64,000 nucleotides of DNA from Clostridium_AD sp050717545 (GCF_050717545.1 NZ_JBOITN010000043.1:16322-80321); one strand, 5' to 3'; positions 33,645-43,946 are shown, counted from the first letter of the stretch. The notes: generated from the letters alone by a model not told the origin. Numbers and translations are program-made.

Positions 33645-34965
33645 TGCACACAACTCCTATTAAATCATATTCTAAGGCTTTAATAACCCTAACCTTTATA
33701 AATTGTCCCTTATTATAAACTTTATTAGATTCAAAGAAAATAGTTCCATCAATCTCTGGTGCCATTTCATAAGTTCTACCAGTGTAAGTTTTATCATTAA
33801 CACCTTCTACCAAAACCTTATAAATTTCATCTATTTTAGTCTTATTTAATTCTTTAGATATACCTTGTTGCAATATCATTAATTCTTCTTCACGTTCTAT
33901 TTTTATTTCTTCTGGAATTTGATTTTCCATAAGTGCAGCTACAGTACCGTCTTCCATTGAATACTTAAACACTCCCAATTTATCAAATTTCATTTCCTTA
34001 ATAAATTCTTTTAGTTCTTGAAAATCTTCCTTAGTCTCACCTGGAAACCCAACTATTAAAGTAGTCCTGAGAATTAACCCCTTTATACTTTTACGCATCT
34101 TAAATATGTTTTCTGTTATAATCTTCTTTCTTCCTTTCCTTTTCATGGATTTAAGAATATCATCACTTATATGTTGAATTGGTATATCTACATATTTACA
34201 AACCTTGTCATTTAAAGCTATCTCTTTAATAATTTCATCCGTCATTTCTTCCGCATAACAGTACAGTATTCTAATCCACTGAACCCCACTAATTTTAGAA
34301 ATTTTATTAATCAAAGTATGTAATTTTTTTTCACCATATAAATCAATTCCATATCTAGTAGTATCTTGAGCAACTAAAATAATTTCCTTGCAGCCATGTT
34401 CACTTAGCTCCTTGACTTCTTGTAATATATTTGCCATATTTCTACTTCTATATTTACCGCGAATTTTAGGTATAGCGCAATAAGTACAAGCATTATCACA
34501 GCCCTCAGAAATTCTAACATATGCAGTGTATGTTCCTGTAGTTAATACTCTTTGTCCTTCATTAATATTATCATCACTATAATTAAAATGTTGCACTTTA
34601 ATTCTTTTTGAAAGTACCTCTTCTATACTACTTAGTAACTTGTTATAATCGTTAACTCCAAGCATTATATCAAGTTCAGGCATTAGTTCAAGTAGCTCTG
34701 CACCATACCTCTGAATAAGGCATCCTGTTGCAATAAGTACTTTGCATTCATATTTCTTTTTGTATTCTGACATTTCTAAAATAGTGTCTATTGATTCTTG
34801 TTTTGACGATTCTATGAACCCACAAGTATTAACTAAAATTATATTTGCCAGTTTAGGATCATTTGTTATATCATATTTCCCACTTAAACTGCTTATTACA
34901 ATCTCACTATCAATTCTATTTTTATCACAGCCTAAATTTATAACTCCAACCTTTAATTTTTCCAC
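33628..34965 (-). CDS. rimO: Ribosomal protein S12 methylthiotransferase
   Basis: 445 residues. Radical SAM enzyme adding a methylthio group to an aspartate of ribosomal protein S12. N-terminal cluster cysteines are in NLGCDKNRID, NTCGFIES and ATGCL; the radical SAM motif is CDNACTYCAIPKIRGKYRSR; a TRAM domain is at the end (about 375-445). KNRIDSE rather than QMNEEDSE near the first cysteine separates it from MiaB, its paralogue at 13.8 kb. The start is GTG at 34965 with AAGGAGG 7 nt upstream. Confidence 0.95.
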   Translation of the reverse strand: MEKLKVGVINLGCDKNRIDSEIVISSLSGKYDITNDPKLANIILVNTCGFIESSKQESIDTILEMSEYKKKYECKVLIATGCLIQRYGAELLELMPELDIMLGVNDYNKLLSSIEEVLSKRIKVQHFNYSDDNINEGQRVLTTGTYTAYVRISEGCDNACTYCAIPKIRGKYRSRNMANILQEVKELSEHGCKEIILVAQDTTRYGIDLYGEKKLHTLINKISKISGVQWIRILYCYAEEMTDEIIKEIALNDKVCKYVDIPIQHISDDILKSMKRKGRKKIITENIFKMRKSIKGLILRTTLIVGFPGETKEDFQELKEFIKEMKFDKLGVFKYSMEDGTVAALMENQIPEEIKIEREEELMILQQGISKELNKTKIDEIYKVLVEGVNDKTYTGRTYEMAPEIDGTIFFESNKVYNKGQFIKVRVIKALEYDLIGVVCNESCE

Positions 34966-35153
34966 CAGTCATCCTCCTTGTTAGTCGACCTAAGAAAATC
35001 ATATTTACCAACTATTATTCTCATTACTTTAATCAAAACAAAAACAATAACTAATAATTATTATCTTCCTAAATTAGTACACATAAATTATTGTAAATGT
35101 GATTAACAAATTAAACAAGTATATTTACAATTTTTCTTTGGTATTTTATTTTA

Positions 35154-37460
35154 TTACTCCTTTAACTCACTAACACTTAATAATATTTCTCTAGGTTTAC
35201 TTCCATTTCTACCTGAAATAATTCTACGTTCCTCCATTTGTTCTATAATTCTTGCTGCTCTATTATAACCTATTTTAAGCTTACGTTGCAATAAAGAAGT
35301 GGAGGCTTGACCATTTTCTACTACTATTCTAATTGCTTCATTTAATAATTCATCAATATCATTATCATCATCCTTATTACTTGTACTACTTTCTATTTCA
35401 TCTATAATCTCTTTTTCATAGCTTACCTCTGCAATTTGATCCTTTATAAAATTAACAACTCGCTCAACTTCTTCTTCTGATACAAAAGCTCCTTGTATCC
35501 TAATTGGTTTAGGCTCTCCCACTGGATAAAAAAGCATATCTCCTTTACCAAGTAATTTTTCTGCACCAGATGAGTCCAAAATTGTTCTTGAATCTATCTG
35601 ACTTGAAACTGCAAAAGATATTCTTGAAGGTATATTGGCCTTTATAACGCCTGTAATAACATCAACTGATGGTCTCTGAGTCGCTATTACTAAATGCATC
35701 CCCGCCGCTCTTGCCATCTGTGCTAGTCTTCCAATGTATTCTTCTACATCATTTGCACAAACCGTCATTAGGTCAGCTAACTCATCAATTATAATAACAA
35801 TCCAAGGTAATTTACTTTCAACAATCCCTTTACTTGCAAGTTCATTATATCCTTCAATACTTCTAACATTATTTTCTGCAAAACTTTTATATCTTCTTGT
35901 CATTTCATTTACAGCCCAATTTAAAGCACCTGCCGATTTTTTGGGGTCTGTCACAACTGGTATTAATAGATGAGGTATTCCATTATATATATTTAATTCA
36001 ACAACTTTTGGATCAATTAGTAATAATTTAACATCCTCAGGTGAGTATTTATAAAGTAAACTTATTATCAATGAATTTATACAAACACTTTTACCTGAAC
36101 CTGTTGCCCCTGCTACTAATAAATGCGGCATTTTTGTTAAATCCGATACAACGCAATTACCTCCTATGTCTTTACCGAGACTAAAAGATAAATTTTTGTT
36201 AGTTGCTGTAAACTCATTGGACACTATAACTTCTCTTAAGTATACAGCGCTTAGTTCTTTGTTTGGAACCTCTATACCCACTGCTGCCTTACCTGGTATT
36301 GGTGCTTCAATCCTTACTCCAGATGAAGCTAGATTGAGTGCAATATCATCTGCTAAATGAACAATTTTACTCACCTTAACACCAGCATTTGGTTGAAGCT
36401 CAAATCTAGTCACTGATGGTCCTTTTGTAACTTGAATAACCTTAGCTTCAACCCCGAAACTACTTAACGTCTCTTGTAACTTGTTTGCACTATTAAGCAA
36501 TTCTTTTTTATCATTTTTATTCATAACAGATGTAGTATTTTCATTTAATAAATCTATGGTTGGATATTCATATTTATAATTTTGATTTGTGCTTGAATTA
36601 TTTAATTGAATTTCTTTCTCTAACTCTTGTTTAATAGAATTATCAACGTGACCTTCTTTTGATCTTCGCGTATTACTTGTTTTACTATTATTAGTAGTTT
36701 CATCTTTATTAGCGACGTTATCATCAGACGCAATTTCATTTGATTTTACAAAATCGATTATCTTAATCTTATTGCTTATATTTTTGATGAATTTATTTTT
36801 CTCATCACTAGAAACTGCTAATTCTTCTTGCTTGTCATTGTTTTCAATATATAACTCTTTACTTGCATTTTCCTTATTAGCTTTACTTGACATAAATTTA
36901 TTCTTTAGGTTAAAGAAAGTGTCTTGTAATGATATATTTAATATTATAATTAAACATATCACATAAATCGCAATAAAAATTATGCAGCTTCCAACAACAC
37001 CAAATAATGTCTTCATAGTCACATCAATTGAATAACTAATAATACCACCATGTATAACACTTTTTGAATTGTATATTTTATTTATTCCCAGCAAAAAATT
37101 TCCTTTATCATAATACTTATCTAAAGTTATCATTTGTATAAATAACAATGTATTAATTAAACAAAGTACTATTCCGTAAAATTTCTTACTAAAATTTATC
37201 TTACCTTTCTTACTAATGTAGCAAACACCAATAAATATTATAAGAAACGGTGAAAGATATGCACCAACTCCTAGTATTGCAAAAAGTATATTGTTAATAA
37301 AATTGCCAATCATTCCAGTTGCAGATCCTGAACTTGAAAATATAGTTGAGAATATACTTAATAAAATTAATATTCCTATTGTAATTAATATAATTCCAAT
37401 AATTTCACTATTAGCATTTACACTGCTCGCAACTTTAGATTTAGTTTTTTTCCTAGCCAA
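35154..37460 (-). CDS. ftsK: DNA translocase FtsK/SpoIIIE
   Basis: 768 residues. Moves DNA through the division or sporulation septum. The N-terminus has about four membrane segments (about 20-180), then a polar linker, the motor domain with Walker A GATGSGKS at 451-458 and IVIIIDELADLM as Walker B, and a C-terminal winged-helix gamma domain (about 700-768, ASTSLLQRKLKIGYNRAARI) that reads orienting sequences. The start codon is TTG at 37460, with GGAGG 7 nt upstream. Whether it serves division, sporulation or both cannot be told. Confidence 0.96.
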   Translation of the reverse strand: MARKKTKSKVASSVNANSEIIGIILITIGILILLSIFSTIFSSSGSATGMIGNFINNILFAILGVGAYLSPFLIIFIGVCYISKKGKINFSKKFYGIVLCLINTLLFIQMITLDKYYDKGNFLLGINKIYNSKSVIHGGIISYSIDVTMKTLFGVVGSCIIFIAIYVICLIIILNISLQDTFFNLKNKFMSSKANKENASKELYIENNDKQEELAVSSDEKNKFIKNISNKIKIIDFVKSNEIASDDNVANKDETTNNSKTSNTRRSKEGHVDNSIKQELEKEIQLNNSSTNQNYKYEYPTIDLLNENTTSVMNKNDKKELLNSANKLQETLSSFGVEAKVIQVTKGPSVTRFELQPNAGVKVSKIVHLADDIALNLASSGVRIEAPIPGKAAVGIEVPNKELSAVYLREVIVSNEFTATNKNLSFSLGKDIGGNCVVSDLTKMPHLLVAGATGSGKSVCINSLIISLLYKYSPEDVKLLLIDPKVVELNIYNGIPHLLIPVVTDPKKSAGALNWAVNEMTRRYKSFAENNVRSIEGYNELASKGIVESKLPWIVIIIDELADLMTVCANDVEEYIGRLAQMARAAGMHLVIATQRPSVDVITGVIKANIPSRISFAVSSQIDSRTILDSSGAEKLLGKGDMLFYPVGEPKPIRIQGAFVSEEEVERVVNFIKDQIAEVSYEKEIIDEIESSTSNKDDDNDIDELLNEAIRIVVENGQASTSLLQRKLKIGYNRAARIIEQMEERRIISGRNGSKPREILLSVSELKE

Positions 37461-37618
37461 AGTATCACCTCCATCCTTATTAGTCCTATTCTTATTATTT
37501 CTACAAAATTTAGAAATCTCCTTTAACTGTCTTTATAATTATAAATGATTTTTAAATTAATTCAATAGGAACAGTTTTAACTCCATTATAATTTGAGTAA
37601 TATAACCCAATAAAAATA

Positions 37619-37651
37619 GATATAAATAGGCCATATCGACCTATTTATATC
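37619..37651 (-). terminator. Terminator of tepA
   Basis: GATATAAATAGG pairs with CCTATTTATATC; TATTTTTATT follows on the minus strand. Confidence 0.8.
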
Positions 37652-37656
37652 CATCT

Positions 37657-38337
37657 TTATCCTTTATCTATCATCTCATTTAATTTTGCTAATGCTTCAC
37701 TAATGCCACCAACTGCATCTATTAAACCATTATCAACTGCTTGTTTCCCAATTAGTATAGTCCCCATATCATTTAAAAGCTCATTAGTTTGAATCATTAG
37801 CTTGTTTACAGTTTCCTTATCAATTTTAGAAGTTCTAATGATAAACTCAGTTATTCTTTCTTGCATCTTGTTGAAATACTCAAAAGTTTGAGGCACCCCA
37901 ATTATTAAACCATTCATTCTTATTGGATGAATTATCATGGTTGCTGATGGAGAAATGAATGAGTACTTAGCCGCCGTTGCTAGTGGTATACCTATTGAAT
38001 GGCCGCCTCCCACCACTAGTGATACAGTAGGTTTACTTACGCTTCTTATCATCTCAGCTATAGCAAGACCCGCCTCTACGTCCCCTCCTACTGTATTTAG
38101 AACTATAAGAATACCTTCTACTTTTTCATCTCTCTCCATAGCAATAAGTTCTGGAATAACATGTTCATATTTAGTAGCTTTAGTTTGTGGAGATAACATT
38201 ATGTGTCCCTCTATTTGACCTATAATAGTTAAAACTTGAATTTTATCATCCTGAGTTGGAACATTAGTTATCCCTAGTTCCTTAACATTTTCCAGCTGTT
38301 CATTGGAATCACTTTTGTTTGTTTCAGTTTTTAACAT
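37657..38337 (-). CDS. tepA: ClpP-class serine protease TepA (YmfB)
   Basis: 226 residues. ClpP/crotonase-fold protease without an ATPase partner nearby. The oxyanion and catalytic regions are NTVGGDVEAGLAIAEMI, GGGHSIGIPLATAA with the likely Ser nucleophile, and SATMIIHPIRM with the His. In Bacillus TepA (translocation-enhancing protein) has been linked to protein export and spore outgrowth. The start at 38337 has AGGAGG 7 nt upstream; an ATG at 38343 is too close to it. It sits between dapG and ftsK, as in Bacillus and clostridia. Confidence 0.9.
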   Translation of the reverse strand: MLKTETNKSDSNEQLENVKELGITNVPTQDDKIQVLTIIGQIEGHIMLSPQTKATKYEHVIPELIAMERDEKVEGILIVLNTVGGDVEAGLAIAEMIRSVSKPTVSLVVGGGHSIGIPLATAAKYSFISPSATMIIHPIRMNGLIIGVPQTFEYFNKMQERITEFIIRTSKIDKETVNKLMIQTNELLNDMGTILIGKQAVDNGLIDAVGGISEALAKLNEMIDKG

Positions 38338-38393
38338 TTGCATTCCTCCTAATCCATTTTATTTTGTGCATTAAGAGAAACTATATACATTTT

Positions 38394-39584
38394 TTATCCT
38401 AATTTAAATTCCTTATGCAAAGCATTAATTGCTTTTTCAACATATCCTGTTTCTACAAGGCACCATATAGTCATATGGGAATCTGCCGTTTGAAGTATTT
38501 CGATATTTTCCCTAGTTAATGCTTTAAGTATTCTAGCCATAACACCAGGTATTCCTCTCATTTTCGAACCTATAATTGAGAGTTTACTACAATTCTTCAT
38601 AAAAGAATATGACATATTAAGTTCTTTTATTAAATGAGCGAATTTTATAAAGTCTTTTTCGTCAATAGTAAATATTTTTTCCTTAGGAAAAACATTTATT
38701 AAATCTATGCTTATAAGATTTTGAGCTAAAATATCAAAAAGGTCATCGTAACTATAACCTGAGCTTTTATTTATTTTTATTTGTACTCTATTGTTCATAT
38801 GTGTAATACCTGTAATTATATTTTCTAAGGATTCACTGTCCATATTGCTTATTATCGTTCCATCACAATCGTTCATAGTATTTTTTATTACCATTGGTAT
38901 ATTATATTTTTTAGATATCTCAACTGCTCTTGGGTGAATAACTTTGGCCCCTTGATCTGCAAATTGAAATATTTCATCATAACTTATTTGTTTTATTAAA
39001 GTTGCATCAGAAACTATTCTAGGATCAGCCGTCATAATCCCATCTACATCAGTGTATATTTGAGTCTCTAAGGCGTTAAGAGCTGCCCCTAGCATTGCAG
39101 CCGTAACATCGCTCCCACCTCTCCCAATAGTCGTGACATAGCCTTTATCATCCATGCCTTGAAATCCTGCTACTACAGGAGTTTTCCCTTTTTCTAAAAT
39201 ATCCAATATCCTCTTCGAGTCAACATTAAGTATTGCGGCATTTGTATAATTACCATCAGTAATTATGCCTGCTTGTCCTCCTGTTAAAGGCACTGCATCA
39301 ATTTTATTTTTATTTAATTCATTACACATTATTACACAACTTATAGTTTCACCACAACTCATTAAAAGATCTACTGCTAATGGATTCGTAACTTTTAAGT
39401 TGTCATCAACCAATGACAAAAGCGTGTCTGTAGCATAAGGTTCACCTTTTCTTCCCATTGCAGATACAACAACTACTGGATAATATCCTTGAGCTTTTGC
39501 ATTTAACACTTTACATGCTACAAGCCTTCTTTTTTCCTCGGTAGAAACAGATGTACCTCCAAATTTTTGAACTAATATCTTCAT
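38394..39584 (-). CDS. dapG: Aspartate kinase (DapG type)
   Basis: 396 residues. Phosphorylates aspartate, the entry to lysine, threonine, methionine and diaminopimelate. QKFGGTSV at 6-13, VVVSAMGRKG, TGGQAGI and TTIGRGGSDVTA define the kinase part; two ACT regulatory domains follow (about 265-396). The location next to ymxH, as in the Bacillus dap operon, points to the DapG isozyme, regulated by meso-diaminopimelate in Bacillus. Strong GGAGG. It is separated from ymxH by only 15 nt, so co-transcribed. Confidence 0.92.
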   Translation of the reverse strand: MKILVQKFGGTSVSTEEKRRLVACKVLNAKAQGYYPVVVVSAMGRKGEPYATDTLLSLVDDNLKVTNPLAVDLLMSCGETISCVIMCNELNKNKIDAVPLTGGQAGIITDGNYTNAAILNVDSKRILDILEKGKTPVVAGFQGMDDKGYVTTIGRGGSDVTAAMLGAALNALETQIYTDVDGIMTADPRIVSDATLIKQISYDEIFQFADQGAKVIHPRAVEISKKYNIPMVIKNTMNDCDGTIISNMDSESLENIITGITHMNNRVQIKINKSSGYSYDDLFDILAQNLISIDLINVFPKEKIFTIDEKDFIKFAHLIKELNMSYSFMKNCSKLSIIGSKMRGIPGVMARILKALTRENIEILQTADSHMTIWCLVETGYVEKAINALHKEFKLG

Positions 39585-39599
39585 TTCTATCCTCCAAAA

Positions 39600-39875
39600 T
39601 TAGATATGAGATTTTTTTAAAAATTCATTATCAACATCAATTATTATAGTCCTAGATCCAATTTTTTTTACATAATCCCAAGGCACCTCAATGACATCAT
39701 TATTGCGAAAGAAACTAAATTTTGAACTACCTCCATTTATAATTAAAAATTTTAGAAGTCCATTTTCATCAATAACCACATCATTACTACCTAAATTGCT
39801 ATATTTATCACCATCATTAATATTGATAATTTCATATCTTTCCATTTCACTATATAACTTTATATTATCTTCCAT
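39600..39875 (-). CDS. ymxH: YlmC/YmxH-family sporulation protein (PRC-barrel)
   Basis: 91 residues. A single PRC-barrel-like domain: RYEIININDGDKYSNLGSNDVVIDENG, followed by VPWDYVKKIGSRTIIID, the family signature. YmxH/YlmC proteins are widespread in spore formers; the molecular function is unknown. GGGGAT precedes the ATG. It lies between the M16 peptidase and dapG, the same order as in Bacillus subtilis. Confidence 0.88.
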   Translation of the reverse strand: MEDNIKLYSEMERYEIININDGDKYSNLGSNDVVIDENGLLKFLIINGGSSKFSFFRNNDVIEVPWDYVKKIGSRTIIIDVDNEFLKKSHI

Positions 39876-39973
39876 GCATTCATCCCCTTAATAACATTCA
39901 TAAAATAATTCTCATAAAATGATATGAAAGATATTAAGGATTTATGCATTATTTTTATATTTTATAAATATAT

Positions 39974-41248
39974 TTATTTATCTAAAGAAATAATATTACC
40001 TTTAAAAACCTCTTTAAGCATTCCTTTTTCTTTTCCTACATACGCCGAATTTATTATACCTTTTTTAAATGTCTTTTCCATTACAGAGTATACTCTTGCC
40101 ATATCTATTTCATCTATCTTTCGTAATACGTCTTCTGGTGTATTGATTTTATTCAAAAACATTACAGATCTACCATTACTAAACATTCTACTGCTTGTGC
40201 TTTCAAGCCCTAGGATGTAGCTACCCTTTAACTGTTCTTTAGCTTTACTTAATCTTACTTCATCAATTCCATGTTCAGCAAAATTACTAACTTCTTGCTT
40301 TATTGCATCTATAGCAACTTTCGCATTAATTGGACTTAGCCCTGCGTAAATATTTACAATCCCAGTATTTTTAAACGCAGATATATAACAATAAATTGAA
40401 TAACACAAGCCTAGCTCTTCACGTATTTTTTGAAATAATAGTGAGGATGCTCCCCCACCTAGTATATTACTTAATAAAATTAATGTATATGTATCATCAT
40501 TATCAAGTTCTATACCAGCAATTCCTAGGCTTACATGAAGTTGTTCAATATCTTTTTTTCTAAAATAATGTTTACTTAATATTTCTGGGCTGCTATACTC
40601 TGTTATCTTTTTATCTGTGCAAAGCCATTTACCAAAATATTTTTCCACAAGGGTTTCTATGTTTTCCATATCAAATTTACCAGAAATAGATATAACTGAA
40701 TTCTCTGGTATATAGTATGAATCTATATAATCTAGAATAGTTTTTCTACTAAAAGATTTTACAGTCTCCATTGTTCCTAAAATAGGTAACGATATAGAAT
40801 CTGTATCCCAAATTGCTTTTGTGTGTAAATCGGATAAAACATCTTCTGGGGAATCTTCACTCATATTTATTTCTTCAACAATTACACCTTTTTCTTTTTC
40901 AATATCTTCTTCTAAGAAATTACTATTAAAAAGCATATCTGACAAAATATCTAATGATAATTCTAAATGTGTATCTAATGCTTTTATATAAAAACACGTA
41001 GCTTCCCTACCTGTAAATGCATTTATTTGACCACCTACGTCTTCTATATCTTCCGCAATTTGTTTTGCCGATCTTGCATCCGTTCCTTTAAAAAGCATAT
41101 GTTCAATGAAATGTGATATTCCACTGTTAGTTATATTTTCATTTCTTGACCCATTCTCAACCCATAAGCCTACACTTACAGAATTTACATATTCTATATT
41201 TTCAACTACAACTCTTAACCCGTTATCTAACTTGAATAAATTATACAT
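39974..41248 (-). CDS. M16-family zinc metallopeptidase (YmxG/MlpA type)
   Basis: 424 residues. The inverted zinc motif HFIEH is at residues 46-50, with the third ligand in the downstream VEEINMSED segment. The second half carries the non-catalytic M16 fold with ASSRMFSNGRS. Homologues next to pnp in Firmicutes are named YmxG, MlpA or PepR; their substrates are little known. GGAGAT lies before the ATG. It follows pnp after a hairpin and may form a unit with ymxH and dapG. Confidence 0.92.
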   Translation of the reverse strand: MYNLFKLDNGLRVVVENIEYVNSVSVGLWVENGSRNENITNSGISHFIEHMLFKGTDARSAKQIAEDIEDVGGQINAFTGREATCFYIKALDTHLELSLDILSDMLFNSNFLEEDIEKEKGVIVEEINMSEDSPEDVLSDLHTKAIWDTDSISLPILGTMETVKSFSRKTILDYIDSYYIPENSVISISGKFDMENIETLVEKYFGKWLCTDKKITEYSSPEILSKHYFRKKDIEQLHVSLGIAGIELDNDDTYTLILLSNILGGGASSLLFQKIREELGLCYSIYCYISAFKNTGIVNIYAGLSPINAKVAIDAIKQEVSNFAEHGIDEVRLSKAKEQLKGSYILGLESTSSRMFSNGRSVMFLNKINTPEDVLRKIDEIDMARVYSVMEKTFKKGIINSAYVGKEKGMLKEVFKGNIISLDK

Positions 41249-41318
41249 ATGCGATCTCCTTAATGAGGTTTTATATTTATTATGTGCATATTAACGTAAT
41301 ATTATTAAAAAAAATAAA

Positions 41319-41335
41319 AAGGCATCTAAGCCCTT
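41319..41335 (-). terminator. Terminator of pnp
   Basis: On the minus strand AAGGGC and GCCTT form a short stem with one bulged G, followed by a long T-rich tail (TTTTTATTTTTTTT). Confidence 0.65.
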
Positions 41336-41341
41336 CTATTA

Positions 41342-43453
41342 TTACTCATCCTCTTTTTTTTCATTCTCACTATCTTTAATCGCGTCTCTTCTTGAAAGAT
41401 TAACTCGTCCTTGGTTATCTATTTCCATTACTTTAACTAATATTTCATCACCAACTGCAACAATATCTTCTACTTTATTAACCCTAACAAAATCAAGTTT
41501 AGATATATGCACAAGTCCTTCTTTATTAGGTAGTATTTCAACAAAAGCTCCAAAAGCAGCAATTTTTTTTACTTTTCCTAAATATATTTCTCCTACTTTA
41601 ACGGATTTAGTTAGCTCTTCAATGATTTTCACAGCTTTATTTGCACTAACGCCGTCACTTGACATAATAACAATTTTTCCATCATCACTTGTATCTATTT
41701 TAACACCAGTTTCTGCTATAATTTTCTTTATAGTTGATCCACCTTTACCTATTACGTCGCGAATCTTGTCAGGTGCTACATTTAACACGTACATTCTAGG
41801 AGCATAAGCTGACATTTCACTTCTTGGTGCTGGTATACATTCATTCATTTTTCCTATTATATGAAGTCTAGCTTTTTTAGCATCTATAATTGCTGTTTTA
41901 ATACAGTAATTAGATAATCCATGAAGTTTTGTGTCAACTTGTATAGCTGTAATACCTTTAACAGTTCCAGCTACTTTAAAGTCCATATCACCAAAGAAAT
42001 CTTCTATACCTTGAATATCAGTTATTACTTTTTCTTTAGATAAATCATCATTTGTTATTAGTCCCATTGCAATACCTGCTGCAGGTCTCTTAATTGGAAC
42101 ACCGGCATCTAATAATGCTAAAACACTTGCACTAACACTGGCTTGGGATGTTGAACCATTAGAACTTAATACTTCTGATACCACACGAATTGCATATGGA
42201 AAATCTTCTACAGATGGCAAAAGTGGTTCTACTGCCTTTTCTGCTAGTGCACCATGACCAATTTCTCGTCTTCCAGGTCCACGCATTGGTTTAGTTTCTC
42301 CTACGCTATAAGCTGGGAAATTATAATGATGCATATATCTTTTAGTGTCTTCATCGCCTATTCCATCTAGCATCTGAGCTTCTTTTAATGCTCCAAGTGT
42401 TGCAACTCCAAGTACTTGAGTAAGTCCTCTTGTAAAGAGACCTGTTCCGTGAGTTCTTGGAAGTATTCCTACTTCACAACTTATTGGTCTAACTTCATCA
42501 AAAGCTCTTCCATCTGGTCTTCTATCTTCATTTAGCATCATATTTCTAACTATTTGTTTTTGAATATTGTAAAAAATCTCACCTATATCAGATTTTTTAT
42601 CAGGATATTTTTCACTAAATTCAGCACTAATTTTTTGTTTTATTTGATCAACCATTAAATTTCTCTCATCTTTGTCAGTTATGTACATTGCTGTTTTTAC
42701 CATATCAAACGAGAAATTTTTAACTTCATTTTGAAGGGTTTCATCTATTTTTTCAAATACAGGAATATTTTTTTTCTTTCCAAATTTAGCTACTGCTTCT
42801 TCTTGGAAAGCTACTAATTTTTTACATGCCTCAAATGCAAAGTCGATTGCTGCTATCATTACATCTTCAGCTATTTCATCTCCATTAGCTTCTATCATTG
42901 TTACGTTGTCTTTTGTTGCACAAACAGTAAGTTTCATAGAACTTTCGTTTCTCTCGCTCTGCGTAGGACTTAATATGAATTTATCATCAATAAGACCAAC
43001 TGAAACTGTTGCAACAGCATCTGTAAAAGGTATACTTGATATACATAATGCAAGTGAAGCTGCGTTCATGGCAAGTATTTCGGGTGAATTATCTTGTTCA
43101 ACTGATAGTACAGTACAAACAATTTGAACATCATTCCTATAACCTTTAGGGAATAATGGTCTTAAAGGCCTATCAATACCTCTTGCAGTTAAAATTGCTC
43201 TTTCAGATGGCCTTGCTTCTCTTTTAATAAAACCACCTGGGATTTTGCCAACGGCATAAAGTTTTTCTTCATATTCTACACTAAGTGGAAAGAAATCAAT
43301 ACCGTCTCTTGGTTTTTCTGAAGCATTTGCATTAACTAAAACTACTGTTTCTCCATAACTCATGAATATAGCGCAGTCTGATAACATTCCAACCTTACCA
43401 TATTCAATTTTAAGAGTTCTGCCAGCTACAGTAGTTTCCATATTATGAATCAT
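41342..43453 (-). CDS. pnp: Polyribonucleotide nucleotidyltransferase (PNPase)
   Basis: 703 residues. Phosphorolytic 3'-5' exoribonuclease. Two RNase PH domains (FFPLSVEYEEKLYAVGKIPGGFIKREARP; RTHGTGLFTRGLTQVL), then a KH domain (about 552-615, VIGKGGSTIKKI) and an S1 domain (about 620-690) with a charged C-tail. Length is typical. GGGGAGG lies 7 nt before the ATG at 43453. It follows rpsO beyond a hairpin, the conserved rpsO-pnp arrangement. Confidence 0.97.
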   Translation of the reverse strand: MIHNMETTVAGRTLKIEYGKVGMLSDCAIFMSYGETVVLVNANASEKPRDGIDFFPLSVEYEEKLYAVGKIPGGFIKREARPSERAILTARGIDRPLRPLFPKGYRNDVQIVCTVLSVEQDNSPEILAMNAASLALCISSIPFTDAVATVSVGLIDDKFILSPTQSERNESSMKLTVCATKDNVTMIEANGDEIAEDVMIAAIDFAFEACKKLVAFQEEAVAKFGKKKNIPVFEKIDETLQNEVKNFSFDMVKTAMYITDKDERNLMVDQIKQKISAEFSEKYPDKKSDIGEIFYNIQKQIVRNMMLNEDRRPDGRAFDEVRPISCEVGILPRTHGTGLFTRGLTQVLGVATLGALKEAQMLDGIGDEDTKRYMHHYNFPAYSVGETKPMRGPGRREIGHGALAEKAVEPLLPSVEDFPYAIRVVSEVLSSNGSTSQASVSASVLALLDAGVPIKRPAAGIAMGLITNDDLSKEKVITDIQGIEDFFGDMDFKVAGTVKGITAIQVDTKLHGLSNYCIKTAIIDAKKARLHIIGKMNECIPAPRSEMSAYAPRMYVLNVAPDKIRDVIGKGGSTIKKIIAETGVKIDTSDDGKIVIMSSDGVSANKAVKIIEELTKSVKVGEIYLGKVKKIAAFGAFVEILPNKEGLVHISKLDFVRVNKVEDIVAVGDEILVKVMEIDNQGRVNLSRRDAIKDSENEKKEDE

Positions 43454-43520
43454 ATATTTGCCTCCCCTAAATTTGTACTATTATTATAATTGTGTATATT
43501 CTTTTCATAACCTAAAATAA

Positions 43521-43541
43521 CAGAGCGGCAAAGCCGCTCTG
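43521..43541 (-). terminator. Hairpin between rpsO and pnp
   Basis: CAGAGCGGC and GCCGCTCTG form a perfect 9-bp GC-rich stem with a 3-nt loop, followed on the minus strand by TTATTTT. It follows the rpsO stop directly and would end transcription in part, or mark a processing point ahead of pnp. Confidence 0.82.
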
Positions 43542-43543
43542 AA

Positions 43544-43807
43544 TTACTTTCTTAGTCCAAGTGCTGCAAGAATTGCACGATATCTCTCAATATCTTGATT
43601 CTTTAAGTAACCTAACATTCCTTTTCTTTGTCCAACCATCATTAATAGACCTCTTCTAGAATGGTGATCTTTTTTATGAATTTTCAAATGTTCATTTAAC
43701 TCTTGAATTCTTGCAGTAAGTAGTGCTATTTGCACTTCTGGAGAACCTGTATCTCCTTCATGTCTTGCGTGTTTTGCCATAATTTCTTGTTTTGTAACCT
43801 TTTCCAT
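43544..43807 (-). CDS. rpsO: 30S ribosomal protein S15
   Basis: 87 residues. Primary binder of 16S rRNA central domain. HEGDTGSPEVQIALLTARIQ, LKIHKKDHHSRRGLLMMVGQR and DIERYRAILAALGLRK are the family pattern. The start at 43807 follows GGAGG by 9 nt; the longer open frame to 43849 has no family similarity. It has its own promoter and a structured leader. Confidence 0.97.
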   Translation of the reverse strand: MEKVTKQEIMAKHARHEGDTGSPEVQIALLTARIQELNEHLKIHKKDHHSRRGLLMMVGQRKGMLGYLKNQDIERYRAILAALGLRK

Positions 43808-43846
43808 TTTACAACACCTCCGAAAATAATCCCCATATTCCAAGTA

Positions 43847-43865
43847 CACCGTTGGTGATTCGGTG
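43847..43865 (-). promoter_or_regulatory. Leader hairpin of rpsO, possible S15 autoregulatory element
   Basis: CACCG (43847-43851) and CGGTG (43861-43865) form a stem with a 9-nt loop in the 75-nt leader. S15 represses its own mRNA in several bacteria through unrelated leader folds. Assigning that role here is inference. Confidence 0.4.
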
Positions 43866-43888
43866 AACTTAGCATAAGGTTCATATCA

Positions 43889-43917
43889 ATTATAACAAAC
43901 TAACATTAAATTGTAAA
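43889..43917 (-). promoter_or_regulatory. rpsO promoter
   Basis: On the minus strand TTTACA (43912-43917) and a perfect TATAAT (43889-43894) with a 17-bp spacer. Confidence 0.82.
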
Positions 43918-43946
43918 TTGATTTTTACATCTTAACACTTATTTTT

